Positions 43,101-54,813 of a DNA stretch of 64,000 bases are shown here, in pieces; the stretch's first letter is position 1, and each line of letters begins with the position of its first letter. Source of the stretch: Kalmusia sp. IMI 367209. Taxonomy: Eukaryota > Ascomycota > Dothideomycetes > Pleosporales > Didymosphaeriaceae. The notes beneath the pieces are model-generated. The model saw nothing but the letters and a program-made list of their open reading frames with translations, had not been told where the DNA came from and made no database searches. The stretch lies in the NCBI GenBank assembly GCA_027946365.1, contig JAPEUQ010000018.1:248001-312000 (forward strand), in the 5' to 3' direction. A program made the translations under genes and the position numbers.

Positions 43101-46100
43101 TGACCAGGGGCGTAGAGAGAGACGTGTTCCTGGCATTTGAGACTTTCGATAGTAATTAGAACGTCCGACTCGGCTTTGAAAAGGCCAATGAGCGTCATAA
43201 CCATATCCCCGTGCCTTGGCCATGTCCTGGAGATCTGGACCTAGGACATTGATTGTGCTATCGATGCAACGCGCGATGACGGCTGGTGTAGGCAAGTCCA
43301 ACTCAATATTCGACGATGCCAATGATGCAGATTCGGAATTGTGCGTGTCAGCACCATATAATTGCGCAAGCATGCCGAGAGTGCTAGTGACATAGCTGGA
43401 GAAAGTCAATCCAGCAGAGTCAGCCACCTTCGACAAACTGTCCAAGGCCCAGAAATGCACTACAGGGTGGGGATCGTTGCCAAGCGACATGAGAATCCCA
43501 AGTATGTTCTTCAAGTGGTATCCAGCAGCCATACCTCCGAGTTGAGAGTGAATGCAACCAAGGGCAACCGCATATCCGGAACGCGCGTTTGGTTCGCGGT
43601 TTGCTACGATCTGGTCTACTAGATAGTTGACCTCGGCCGTTGTAAGAGCGTTCCCGGAGCTGTTACATAGACGACCTAAAGCCTCTCCTGCAACATTGCG
43701 TACGTAAGGATCAGGAAGAATGATAAATAGCTGCAAACATCAGTGTCTATATCATGTACGTATCCAGCGCTACTCACATGTAGAAGCTCCTGAATAACCT
43801 TCTCAACGGCAGACCCTTTGAGGTCACCGGAAGCAGAGCGTGTCTCTTTCACGGCCACCTTCAAAGCTCCGAGAAGAGCGTACGCGATGTTCACCATCAT
43901 TGCCGACTTGCGGTGTACATCTCTTTGCAAACTTCCGGCAGACAAAAAATGATGTAATCTGCTCGAGAATGCTTTCCTGGATCTTAGGTGTTTGTAGGGG
44001 TAGGCATATGGCAAAGAGCTGAAGAGCAGAATTGACGACCTCGGTTGCTGGTGGGTTGGGTAGATTGAAAGGGTCCTTCGAAGTCCGAACGTATAAAGAT
44101 ATTGAATCATGCTCCCGCGCGCTACAAATGGGTGAAAGAAGCTATGACACTATTAGAACATGCTTGGGAGAGATGATTATACTGTACGTACCGTGCGATC
44201 AATGATCGCTTCTGGACCGTGCCTCGTAACCCAGTGATGTTGATTTTCAGGATCATGCTCGCCTGGTAGCGGCTCGATGTCGTATCCTTTGACTAGGCCC
44301 GTCACACCGAAACCATAGTTGTCTGCCACATCCCAAATGCTTTCAAAATTGCCTGCAGAGCTTGCAATGGAGACCCCTAGAGAACTTGGCGTGTAGTGAT
44401 CCGGATCGGCGAAGGCTGCAACCGCAAAAGGAAGCAGGTTGGTCTGAAGCAGTACTTCACTGCTTCCAGCAGGACTCAAATCGACTAATTTCGTATAGCA
44501 CTGTAAAACTCTTCTTCGCACCATGAGGTCGAAATCGTGTAGTTGAAGCGCCGGTGAAAGCCTTTGGGACACATCGTCGGTAGTCTTTTTGCTTGGCAGT
44601 GTGTTGAGAAACATTGTCGTGTTTTGTAGCATCGCTGCTAATCTTTTAGTCACGTCTAATGTAAGTAACCTGCTGTTGAACTCCAAGAATGTCAGAACTG
44701 AACCCAGTGCGCACTCGCGCACGTGTGCTAAAAAGCTGAGCTCGAGGACGTTTCGTTGTACCATGTTGTCTTTATTAAGTGGTTTCGGTAACGCGTTTTT
44801 CCATAGAAGCAACAGTTGTGACAGGTGAATTTTCACGAAATTGGGGCCTAGAGTCATCAGTCCTCCAATCAATATCCATGCGACTTGTATCTGGGTAGAG
44901 GATATCCGCAGATCTGAATTGCTGCTAGACTTGAGTAAAGACGTAGCCTGTGATAATACTCTCGAGTTCACGTCCACAGAACCATGGAGAGGCTGTGACG
45001 TCGATGTACTCAATACAGCAGAGAGACCATTCGCAAGACCGACGCATCTTCTTGGTGATTGCCGCGGACCGCTCAGTAGGCCAAGCTCTCGATTGACACT
45101 GTTCATACATATCGTGACAGAGGGTAAAAGCTGCAGTGGGCATGCCAAAACGAATGAACGTAAGCAGGATGACGCATAAACTTGAACAGTGTAGCTGGGA
45201 TGCTGTAACACTTGGAGAAGCGCATCTCTACACGCGTCGGCGATGGCATTAGTCGCGGACCCAAGGCTGTCGAACAACGATGAAAGTGTGCTGAGTGCTC
45301 CAATCAGAGTTTGCTTCGAGGGCTCAGGTCTTTCCTTAAGTGCCTGAGGATAGTCCTTGAGAATTTCGTTGACGAGGTAGCGCGCCGCGTTCAGCTGACC
45401 CGATTCTCCAAGCATCTCGCGACCGACAACGGTCTCTAGAACAACCCCAATGTATCTTCTACTGCTGAGGGTCCGGTACCGATTCTGGACGATGACTGGA
45501 TTACTGAGGATATCGAGAAGGAAGTGGCGTGCGATATCCGCATATTTGGTCTCGACCACGTGTTCCCCCAATCCTCGCAACACTTTCACATAGCAATGCG
45601 TGATGCCAGCTCGTGCCCGACTACTAGTTGCAGGTCTGCAATACTGATTGGAAAGTTGTTTGAGCAGAGCCGGAACAGTGAAGGATAATCTAGCAGCGGA
45701 CTTCTTGGGAGCTGGAGAGTCAGGACGTTCAATGATATCCTCATCGCCTTCGACATCTGTCGCCTTCTTCTTCTTACTTTTCATAGTCTTCGACCGCGCC
45801 AGGGGCATCTCAATGGGAGCTGTCTCCGAGTAGTTCTTCACCAGCGACGCACTGATGCAAGATGCAGCAGCATGTCTGACAGATGCGGATGCACTATCAA
45901 TAGTTTTCCAGATAGCATTCTGCAGCTTGTCGAAATCCGTGGAATTGTCGAAGAAAGGCGTATGCCGGACCAGTTGCTCCAGGAGGTAGCAAGCGCTCGT
46001 CTGCACAAGTGCAGATTTATCGCCAGCAGACAGCGTACGGCCCTGCTTCCACGCATCTCTTGCGATTTGCTCCTCGGCAGAGCGCCCCACCCCCTTGAAC

Positions 46101-46636
46101 ACCTTCCCGGCCGCCTTTAGCACCGTTGCCCTCAGTGCCGCGTGGTTCTGCGCAAATTTGACAAGGCGCAACAGGGTTGTCGCTGCAAAAGGTGCAAGAT
46201 TGATTGCGCTATCCCCTGCTGCCTCAAAAACAGCGCCTAAGCAGTAGGCTGCTGCATGTTTCGCTCTGACGTCTTTCTCCGTCTTCCCCGCCCCATTGAG
46301 AATTCCCACTAGCTCGTTGATGGATTCGAACAGTAGCTTTCTATCTCCTTTGGCAAATATGCCAGCAAATGCGCGCCCAAGATTGTTCCGTATTACTCGA
46401 GTGGGGGGCGGCGAAGCGAGGTTGATGATTTGGAACAGCTCCTTCTTAATGTATATCTGGTGCGCAGATGCTCCATCGGCATCGAGCGAGGCAACATGGC
46501 GCGCGAGGTCGGACGAAAAGGTCAGCAGATAAAGCTCCTGCTGCTCTGAGGGGAGCGCGTGCAGCTTCTTAATGTCGAGCTCTGGGTTCGATGCTGCGCC
46601 GTTGGTGGGAGTGGGATCGGAGTCTTGCGTCGCCAT
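40190..46636 (-). CDS. LAA1: LAA1/HEATR5 family HEAT-repeat protein (AP-1 / clathrin trafficking), with two +1 frame breaks
   Basis: Eight exons: 46636-44192, 44141-43778, 43730-42455, 42404-42173, 42124-41826, 41778-41333, 41279-41164, 41109-40190, about 2030 codons. The start is MATQDSDPTPTNG; ATGs at 46792/46789 would add a disordered leader but leave only ~58 bases to the divergent neighbour. Nearly all of the protein is helical HEAT repeats (for example RNNLGRAFAGIFAKGDRKLL, VLGPDLQDMAKAR). Yeast Laa1 and human HEATR5 help place AP-1 on trans-Golgi and endosomal membranes. Exons 2 and 3 are flanked by phase-0 introns, yet each is 3n+1 bases long. The frame changes at a run of six T in exon 2 (complement of 43944-43949) and at a run of four G in exon 3 (complement of 43207-43210). 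The remaining exons are coherent. Confidence 0.88.
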
Positions 46637-46849
46637 GTCGGTCAGAAAGCCCTGCGGGCTACCACGAGTGTATTCAGGCGGACGCGAGGTATGCGACGGG
46701 CATGGCGTGCTGGAGACGATGTCAGGCTTCGTGGGGGTTGCGGTGTGCGGAGTTGAAGCGGAGGTGTCCCCCGTTCTTGGCAAGACCATCATCTCGAATT
46801 TCTCCCCGTGGAATGTCGCGCACGTCACTCGTTGAGGGCTATTGTTAAA

Positions 46850-47834
46850 ATGTCTAGTTCATTTAGACGGCTTGTTGCCACTTCACGATCATTTGACGCT
46901 TTTGCGCAATGCACCTGCCCTCACGCGTCGAAGGTCTCGAAGCTGGCTCGGATTGATCAGGCGCGGTGCTTCAGCAACTCCCTAACAGCCTTCTCAGGGC
47001 ATTCGTACGTTACGACTACGACTCGAACATTTACATTGAATGGTCAATTGACTGAAATATTACAGAAAATGGGCAACCATCAAGCACGACAAAGGCAAAA
47101 ACGACGCCTTCAAATCCAAACAACGCGCCCTCCTCACAAAAGACATCTCCAACGCCGTCAAGCTTAACGGGTCCGACCCAAACATGAACCCGCGCCTCGC
47201 CCTCGCCATATCCACCGCAAAGAAATCTCAAGTCCCTAAAGCTTCCATCGAAGCCGCCATAGCGCGTGGTCAGGGTCTATCCGCAACAGGCGCGGCGTTG
47301 GAATCAGTCATGCTTGAAGTGATGCTGCCGCCGTCCGTCGCAGTCGTCATCGAATGTCAAACGGACAACAAGCTGCGCACACTCTCGGATCTGAGGCTAT
47401 GTGTCAAGGAAGCAGGGGGTACTGTGTCGACGGTGGGGTACATGTTTGAGAAGAAAGGACGAATAATTCTACAAAAGAAAGACGGCATAGGCGCAGACGA
47501 GGTGCTCGAACCCGCGCTTGACGCGGGCGTCCTAGACGTTGTAGAAGACTCAGAAGGCCGCGTGGTACTCTACACCGAGCCCACGGAGACGAAAACGACA
47601 GCGGAAACGGTCGCGAAGTCGCTGGGCCTGGAAGTTGAAGAGACAGAAATTATATATGATCCGAATGAGGACACGAAGGTGGCGCTAGATGATACGGCTG
47701 CAGCGGAGGGACTGGCCGATTTTCTGGATAAGGTGCAAGAGGTGTCGGGTTTGCAGGGGATTTACTTTAACTGGGCGAAGGGCGCAATAGATGAGGAGCT
47801 ATGGGCGGAGCTGCAGAGTAAAGCGGCTGTATAA
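46850..47834 (+). CDS. TACO1/YebC-family mitochondrial translational activator
   Basis: Two exons (46850-47004 and 47066-47834) total 924 bases, 307 residues. The N-terminal ~45 residues are basic and Ser/Thr-rich, like a mitochondrial presequence. The intron splits the family signature, which reads GHSKWATIKHDKGKNDA once spliced. Further YebC marks are LNGSDPNMNPRLALAI, IECQTDNK and GYMFEKKG. In mammals TACO1 promotes COX1 translation; the yeast relative Dpc29 also acts in mitochondrial translation. It is divergent from LAA1, and the 3' neighbour PET100 also serves cytochrome c oxidase. Confidence 0.92.
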
Positions 47835-48076
47835 TTATGCATCCTGTTCATGTATATGTACACATAGTACTGTACAATATTGTACAAAAGCCCACGGGCA
47901 AGAACCGAACTTTTCCTTCCAAACGCCTCCCATGCTCGATTGTGACATCCTCCACCCGATATTAATATATATCTCTGATGCCACAGCGCAGCGACGTCGA
48001 CAAAGGCTCTTTTGACCTTCAACGGCAGCCTTTTACAACCGTCGATCCTCCATCGTGCCTCCATGCCTCTCGCACA

Positions 48077-48448
48077 TCACTCCTCCCTCCTTCCAACCAT
48101 CTCCCTCATCGCCGCCTCCTCCCTCTCCCTCATCTCCCTCACTTTCTTCATCTCCGCATTCCTCGTCTTCAACCGCTCCAGCTCCGCCTTGATCTCTTCA
48201 CGTTCATACGGTATGCGATGCGTCTGCTCAGGCTTAGGCCAGAAGTCTGGGACAGAGAATTTCCCGTCGAGATTCGTGCCGAAGTAATACATGATTCCAA
48301 TGGGGAAGAGGATGTACATGCCGAACTGCGTGAGCACGGAGTGTTAGCGTCGCAATTTATGGGACCAGAAAGTAGAGAGGGCAGGGGAACATAGGGGGGC
48401 AGCAAGAGAAACAGTTACCTTGAAGACTTCGAGGTTAGGGCCAGCCAT
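48077..48448 (-). CDS. PET100: Pet100, cytochrome c oxidase assembly chaperone
   Basis: Two exons (48448-48419 and 48325-48077) total 279 bases, 92 residues. The 30-base first exon encodes MAGPNLEVFK, the second continues FGMYILFPIGIMYYFGTNLD with a single inner-membrane span, then FWPKPEQTHRIPYEREEI and a charged helix. These are hallmark Pet100 segments. Pet100 binds subassemblies of cytochrome c oxidase in the mitochondrial inner membrane. Length is typical for the family. The tiny first exon makes the gene easy to miss. Confidence 0.92.
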
Positions 48449-48924
48449 TTTGTAGAGATTTGGAGGGGAATGTGGTAACGTTGGCGCCGTAGACGTGGTG
48501 GTGCTCGCGCAGGTCGTTCGATGGAGTGGATTTGCGATGGTGATGGTTCGGTGATGGTTCGGTTGATTTTCAGCCCTAACAAGCTCTACTCACATGCTAG
48601 CCGCGGCAATGTTCGACATACGCTCTACAACACCGTGCACTCACATCGCAAACACTGAAGACGGGCACACAATTAGGCACACCATGCTAATGATAGAGCC
48701 GCCTTACCAATGACATGATGGGTAACTGATCGTACACATTGACCTATCACAGCCTCTCTGTCTCCGCACCCGTCCATCGTGCCTCGGCTCCCGCGTCTCG
48801 ACTCTCACGCCGGATGTCATATTCCCCAGAAACCTTCCCCCCGCTAACATCCCCACCCATCCATTATTACACTCGATCCTAGTTCTCATAGACTTCCTTG
48901 ATTGCATACAAAGAAAAGCTCATC

Positions 48925-49795
48925 ATGCCAGACCAACCAATTCTCGTCGAATATAAGCCAAACGGCGTTGCGGTAGTGACGCTCAACCAGCCTAAGAAGC
49001 TCAACGCGCTTAGCCAAGATGATTATTTCCAGCTCGCCGTCGCATTGCGCGAGATTGCTGAGCGCGATGATATATTCATCACCGTGTTAACCGGTAAAGG
49101 GCGGTTTTTCTCAGCGTACATCTCTCCCTATCTGCATTCCACACCACAATACTGACAGACATGATTCCAGCGGCGCCGATGTATCCATAGGCGCATCCAC
49201 ATCTAAAGATGAAAATACTCGCCTCTACTGGCTCAAGAACTTCGTCGCGAACAACCTCCACATTACACACGCCTTCTACACGCATCCGAAAATCCTCGTT
49301 ACGGCACTCAACGGCCCCGCCATTGGTCTGAGCGCAGCCCTCATCGCATTCTCAGACTTCATCTATGCAGCACCACACGCCTTCCTACTCACACCTTTCT
49401 CCTCTCTCGGCCTCGTCGCCGAGGGCAACGCCTCGGTTGGCTTCGTGCGCCGACTGGGCATTAGCAAAGCGAACGAGGCGCTGATAATGAGTAAGCGAAT
49501 TGGCATTGAGGATCTAGTGCAGACGGGCTTCGCAAACGGAGTTGTAGATGTGGGCAGTAAAGACAGCCCGAAGTTCCTCGAGGAGGTGCTGAAGGAGGTG
49601 GATGAGCGGCTGGGAGCGCATTTGAATAGGGAAAGTTTGGTGAAGATTAAAGGGTTGATCAGGAGGCCGGAGATGGAGACGTTAGATCGGCAGGGCGTGC
49701 TGGAGGTGTTTGCGGGGCTAGATCGGTTTTTGAAGGGCGTGCCCCAGGAGGAATTTAGAAAGATTGCGAGTGGGGAGAAGAAGCATAAGTTGTAG
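48925..49795 (+). CDS. Peroxisomal enoyl-CoA hydratase/isomerase (Delta3-Delta2-enoyl-CoA isomerase type)
   Basis: Two exons (48925-49115 and 49171-49795) total 816 bases, 271 residues. The crotonase fold is shown by VAVVTLNQPKKLNALS, FSAGADVS (first oxyanion hole) and LNGPAIGLSAALIAFSDF (second oxyanion hole). Family knowledge places Eci1-like enzymes in beta-oxidation of unsaturated fatty acids. The C-terminus ends in HKL, a plausible type-1 peroxisomal targeting signal (compare HRL in yeast Eci1). Whether isomerase or hydratase activity dominates cannot be decided by eye; the Pro-Phe-Ser-Ser-Leu-Gly-Leu region with Glu after VA (LVAEGNAS) favours the isomerase group. Confidence 0.87.
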
Positions 49796-49834
49796 ATTGT
49801 ATGATTACGGAATTATTTGGGATATTCGGTCTTG

Positions 49835-51042
49835 TTATGCGAGGGCGACGCCGCCCTCGGTCGTGAGCAGCTCGCCGCCTAGAGGCTCGTCTTTACCCAG
49901 CGCGGGTTTGCCTGTCGATGGTGAATTGTCTCCCGCATCCGGCGAGGTATCTCGCTCCTCCTCCTCCTTCTTCTTCTGTTCCTGGTGGCTCACAGAGCTA
50001 AAGTATCGCAGAGCTGTGAAGATCAAAAACGCGGATATCCCAATTGCGGTGGCAGCCCTCCGCGTGAGAATCCATCTCAGACCTTCGACCTCGCTACGCG
50101 CATCCGAATTGAGTTCGATGGTAATTTTGTACCCAAGCCGTTGGATCTATTCGCACATAAGCAACAGATTGCGTCAGAGTGTAGAAGTGACATACCAGCG
50201 ATTCCATATGTCTCTGTTCGTTCCTCACCGCCATCTTACGATCATCAAACAAACCCTTGAGCTCGTCCTTCAAATGGCTAGTCTCCTGGCTCATCCTTTG
50301 GCTCAAGATGTCCACCTCATGCTGCAACTGATTGCGCTCGGAGCGCATCCTCTCGATCTCAGCCTTCCTTGTATTCCCAACCTCTGTGCGCAACTCGCTA
50401 CACGCAGCACGGAAAAGATAGGTCTCGTTCTCCACGTGAGACTTGCTGATCAGCCCTTCATGCGCTAGATCCATGTTATCCGTCAAAATGCCGCGTACCG
50501 CCTTCATTATTGTGACCGATTGGTCCTGCGTAAAACCCGAGGCAGTAAGGTCCTTTGACTAAGCTGTACGTATCAAAGTGGTGCACGTACGGTGGGGTTT
50601 TTAGGTGCGGAGGCTTCCGCTGCTCTTCTTCCTGCGGCGAGGGCATGTGGAGTATAGTATCGAGCGGCTTCGCGTCAGGCACCTTAGGAGGGTCAGGCGG
50701 TGGTTCAGGCGGTGCTTGACCTGGGGTCTCGGCCTCTGCGTTCTTCGTTTGTGAGGGGGGGATTGTCGAGGTTGGTGGTTCCTCTTCTTCCTCTTCTTCT
50801 ATGAGTTCTGGCAAAGATTTGGATTCCTCATCGCTTGTCTTTAACTGCTTTTCTCCCCTTAAGTGTGCCGCAGGTTCTTGCGCGGTGCCATAGCGCTGTG
50901 ATATCGACTCTTTGCGGGGATGCGAGGTTGCTGTGAGAGGTCTAACGGTGGTGCGTCGCGTTGCAGCAGGTGCGCACGTTCGCGGAGTTTTCAGCGGCTT
51001 GAATAGCATAGGCCATAGGAAGGGCAGCCGGGGGGCAGCCAT
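49835..51042 (-). CDS. MCUR1/FMP32-type mitochondrial coiled-coil protein (DUF1640/CCDC90), with one +1 frame break
   Basis: Two exons (51042-50196 and 50146-49835). The start is MAAPRLPFLWPMLF; a basic presequence is followed by a disordered acidic and proline-rich stretch (LIEEEEEEEPP). The conserved core starts VHHFDTYSLVK, then reads DLTASGFTQDQSVTIMKAVR in another frame, continues as a long coiled coil (ENETYLFRAACSELRTEV, ERNQLQHEVDILSQRM) and ends with IQRLGYKITIELNSDARSE and one membrane span. Exon 1 is 847 bases, 3n+1, although a whole number of codons is needed; the extra base lies in AAAGGACC (complement of about 50551-50558). Family members sit in the mitochondrial inner membrane and have been linked to the calcium uniporter or to respiratory assembly. 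Confidence 0.82.
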
Positions 51043-53388
51043 GTTGAGGCTTGTGGTTTGCGCCGATTCGGAGACATGCGCGTCTACCGTCTTGATGTGT
51101 AAACCGAGGCTAAAAATCATGACTCAGCAACGTCATATTTCGTTCTTCCAAATCACCTCCGTTGTAATGGATTTCTGCTTAACACAATATGCAAAACTCA
51201 CGTAAATATACCCTACATAATAGGCCGACAAAGAAATTGGTCACTGTAGTTCTGCATGGTTTTTCCTAGTTTCTCGACGTGAATGTGATACTGAATGCTC
51301 TTACGATATTCTTAGTACAAGCCCTCCATCACGACGTTGTTCTTCCTCAAGCATCAGACACGTCTGACTACTCCGATGGAAAACATCTCGCACCCCTAAC
51401 ATCAGGATCTACGCAATCTGCTGTGTAGCGAGGGAAGTATACTACGGCAATGGCCTTTAGGAAGAGACTCATAATGAGTCTAGGACCGTCACGTCCGTAG
51501 TGGAGGTTCGCATCGGCATACAGGGCCCAATCATCCGCCTGATATCCGTAGCCTCCCAGGGGTAAATAGGAGCAATTGAGCGCTGGCATCGCTCTAAAGG
51601 TCGCACCCGCTGTACTTCAAGCACGTGCGACAATCAAGTCTGTTGGCATGAGAGAGGGCGCGAGACAATTTATAAAGCCGGCAAAGGGACTTGACAGACA
51701 ACGGCATGTGCGTGGTGATAGACTCACGCGACTGATTAGACAGATGAAGGTGCCAGCTTTCAGTCGCTCGGTCGCGATTCACTTTTGGAGGCCCCTCACT
51801 AAAGTTGAGCTGTATTCCTGGACCCAATCACTTAAGCATTGTATAGCGTCAGGATCATGCTTGTCACAATGTTTCAATTGCCAGCCTTCATAGGCGGTAT
51901 TAAGCTCGAAATACTACCTATGTTACGAATGTTCCGCACCTACATCGCTTTCGGCATGTACATGTACGCACCTATTAGGGAAAGTTCATACGAATGCCTC
52001 CAATGGTTTACGAAAGTGCCCGAGGGCAACAACCGAGCGAGGGCTCCAGGTAATTGCTCTTGTAATTCATATTTGTCGCGCAAGCCTATGTGAAAAGAGA
52101 TCTGTATCACAGCTGTAGTACGATCGTCTTCATCGCCAAACCGTCGATTATTGGTGTCGCCGTCCTTTCCATCGTCCACGTAGTGCCAGGATCAGAACGA
52201 AGTCTGTGGCCGCTCTTTCAGATATATGGAGATCAGCGCTGGCCGAATCTCTACCCGGGCCAAAGCTACCGCTTTGTGTTGACTCAGCCCGTCGTAAAGT
52301 ACTCCAGGGTCTGGAAAGGGTGGCTCCTCTGTGTCCTCGTCGCTCCACACTAGTGCCTTTAGAGCAGTGATCATAACATGATTGATTGTAGTGCGTACTC
52401 TAGCGGTCGTAGGCCAGGCTATGACGCCACTAGACTCTAGGACTCGGTTCTTCGTGCTGTCAGCATATAGTATTGTGATATTTCATTGTCAACAGTGACA
52501 CTATTTACCAGAAGATTGATTTGCATTCATACGAGAATAGTAATCGAAGACGGATAAAGTCATATCATAAGACTGAGATCCAAGAATGTGTGCCATCCTT
52601 GTCGTGCGGTCTTTTGAGTTTGGCAGCCGAGAAATAGTCGATTACAGAGCTGGCATACAATCTCTTAGAGCGAGACTTAGGATATTCATTATTGTAGATG
52701 TTTTGAGGTTGTATATATCGGCATCAGCCTGCTCCTACAAGTAAGCGATACGTCTATATCCGATTAAATCTTATGGTATTCTCCGTGTATTAGATTGCAA
52801 CTTTTCAAATTGACTGGTATCAGGAACAATTAAGATCACTTTCTGTCTTATATTGGTGATGAATAGAGTAGAAACATTACGTCATCGAGGATTCGTCTAT
52901 AAGAATGTACTCAGTGCTTTCTTGGACATACCAGACTTGAGATGTCATCAATTTGCAGGGCCCGTAGTAGGTTTGAGTTTCGATCACGCCTTATAAATAA
53001 TGAAAGCATCCTCAAGCAGGTATAAAATTACGTCTATTCATAACGAGATGACAATAAGCGTACTCCTTAAAAACGAAGACTCGGGTCTAGGGCGCTGTTC
53101 GCCGATAAATAAGACCACATGCGGACTAAATCCCCATAAAGTGAAAATGTGGAGGCAAACTCTTCATTTCTACTACACATAGATGTCTACGTTCATATAC
53201 GTGTCCTTATATCAGGCACTGATGAGACGAAGTGGCTATCACGCAATTTGATCATTCACCTTTTTGTTCATCCCTTGAGTTGTTATGCAGAATGATAAAT
53301 GATCGATACGTCTAATAGACCAATTTATTGCGAAGCCAGAGCCCGTTATCCGATGCCAGTCCACAACATATAAAGAAAACCTCCGAGT
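51043..53388. other. Long gene-free stretch
   Basis: 2.3 kb without a supportable gene on either strand. It is AT-rich, especially 52400-53380, with short frames only. No terminal repeats or transposase-like frames are seen. It separates the housekeeping block from the GH6-like gene. Confidence 0.5.
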
Positions 53389-54813
53389 TCACATCATCCT
53401 ACCATCGCATCGTCTCGTCAATTTTGAAGTAGAATCCTTCTCCACAAACCCCTCATCGAAAGCTTGCAACGCAGACCATCTCGCATTGCTCAACAGCGAC
53501 TCGAAATAGCTCTGACTGAAGACGCCATTCTCTGGCATAGGCTGAAATGCAATTTTCGAAGAACAATTCGCATGCCAATAAGGTGACGCAGTATCACTCG
53601 TACCGTCGCTGAACCCTATAGGCGTTGCCCACACAAGCGCATCAAAATCCTTGTTCCTCGCATGAATCAGCTGCTGCACCTCTAATGTGGGACGATTTCC
53701 GATCCCCGCCCAAAGGTTGTTGCACCAGTCGTGCCAGTACTGACGGATGCCTATTACCGCATTGCGACTGGAGTCCATGATAGCATGAAGTGGAAAACTA
53801 GAATTGATCGCCTTGAACGATTTGCCTAGAATGGAGATATACTGTTGCTCATTGCGCGCCCTGTTGAACAAATCAGCGCATACGGCCTTCTCATCACTGA
53901 ATGCCTCTCCGGGTGCTGCATCCCAAGAGTTATAGGATTTTACATTCACGGCCACACCGCGGAATTGCTTCAGTGCACTGCCGCCGGCGTTCTCCCATGT
54001 GGCAGTTAGTTCGCGAGCGATGTCTTTAGGGTCGTATTTGGTTCGAAGCTCGGTCCAGCCAAAATAGCCACCGTGCGCAGCGTCGAGATAGTTGATTGTG
54101 TTTGGGAGATCGAGTGCTTTGACAGCGGCTGGCACGTTGGTGCGGTATGCGTTTTGAGCCGTTGCACATTCTTTGAAGTAAGGGTTGCGGACTACAAAAG
54201 GGAGGATTGTGGGCTCAATGACGAGCGCGAATGCTGTTTTGTCGTGACGTTTGATGCGTGCAACAATAGCTGGAAGGGTATCATCTTAGTGAGTATCTAT
54301 CAGAGTGGACCCCATGAATCGAGTTACCTACGAGCGATGAAATCATCCAGATAGCTAGAAGAATAACGTCTCATCCGCGGTGTGGTTCCAATGGATTCAT
54401 CGCATCCAGCGTGAGAAAGACCTCTAATGACAAGGCCGAGAATGTTACCACAAGGCACGTCCTTCACTACTTGGTCAATCTTCTGGATATCTTCCTCCGA
54501 TTCTCTGTCCGTAGATTAGTTCTATAATTTCACGTGTTGAGGGGGACATTAAGACAAACACCCAAAGGAAAGTTCCACTCTCGGCCACCAAATACGCCTT
54601 TTTTTGCCATTCTGTGTTGTTGATGAGTTCTGCCGCTGCTTGGTAACGAGTTTGATAGATGCTGTGCGGATGCAGTGTGTAGTTGAGCCAGATGTTCTTT
54701 GAAACGTCAAGATTTACTGATGCGGTACAGGCATCTAATGAGCCTTGTCGTATGCTCGATGGAAGAGCGCGCGCCAAAGCTAAGCATGCTATCAAAGCGA
54801 TAGAGGTCCACAT
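53389..54813 (-). CDS. Secreted GH6-fold protein lacking key catalytic acids (cellobiohydrolase-like)
   Basis: Three exons (54813-54560, 54504-54332, 54269-53389) total 1308 bases, 435 residues. Signal peptide to about residue 16 (MWTSIALIACLALARA). GH6 landmarks in order: FLWV near 82-85, a stretch aligned with the YDLPDRDC motif that reads IRGLSHAGC (111-119), LVIEPTILPFVV (159-168) where the family has VIEPDSL, NTINYLDAAHGGYFGW (199-214), SSRNAVIG, YWHDWCNNLWAGIGNRP and GFSDGTSD (361-367), HANC. Thus the Asp of DRDC (catalytic acid, Asp221 in Trichoderma Cel6A numbering) is Gly, the Asp of EPDS is Thr, while the later Asp364 is kept. Length and fold are normal. Cellulase activity by the usual mechanism is unlikely. 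No cellulose-binding module is present. Confidence 0.8.

Noticed and set aside
51043..53388. Transposon or helitron in the long empty stretch
   Set aside because: No terminal repeats, target duplication or transposase-like frame could be seen.
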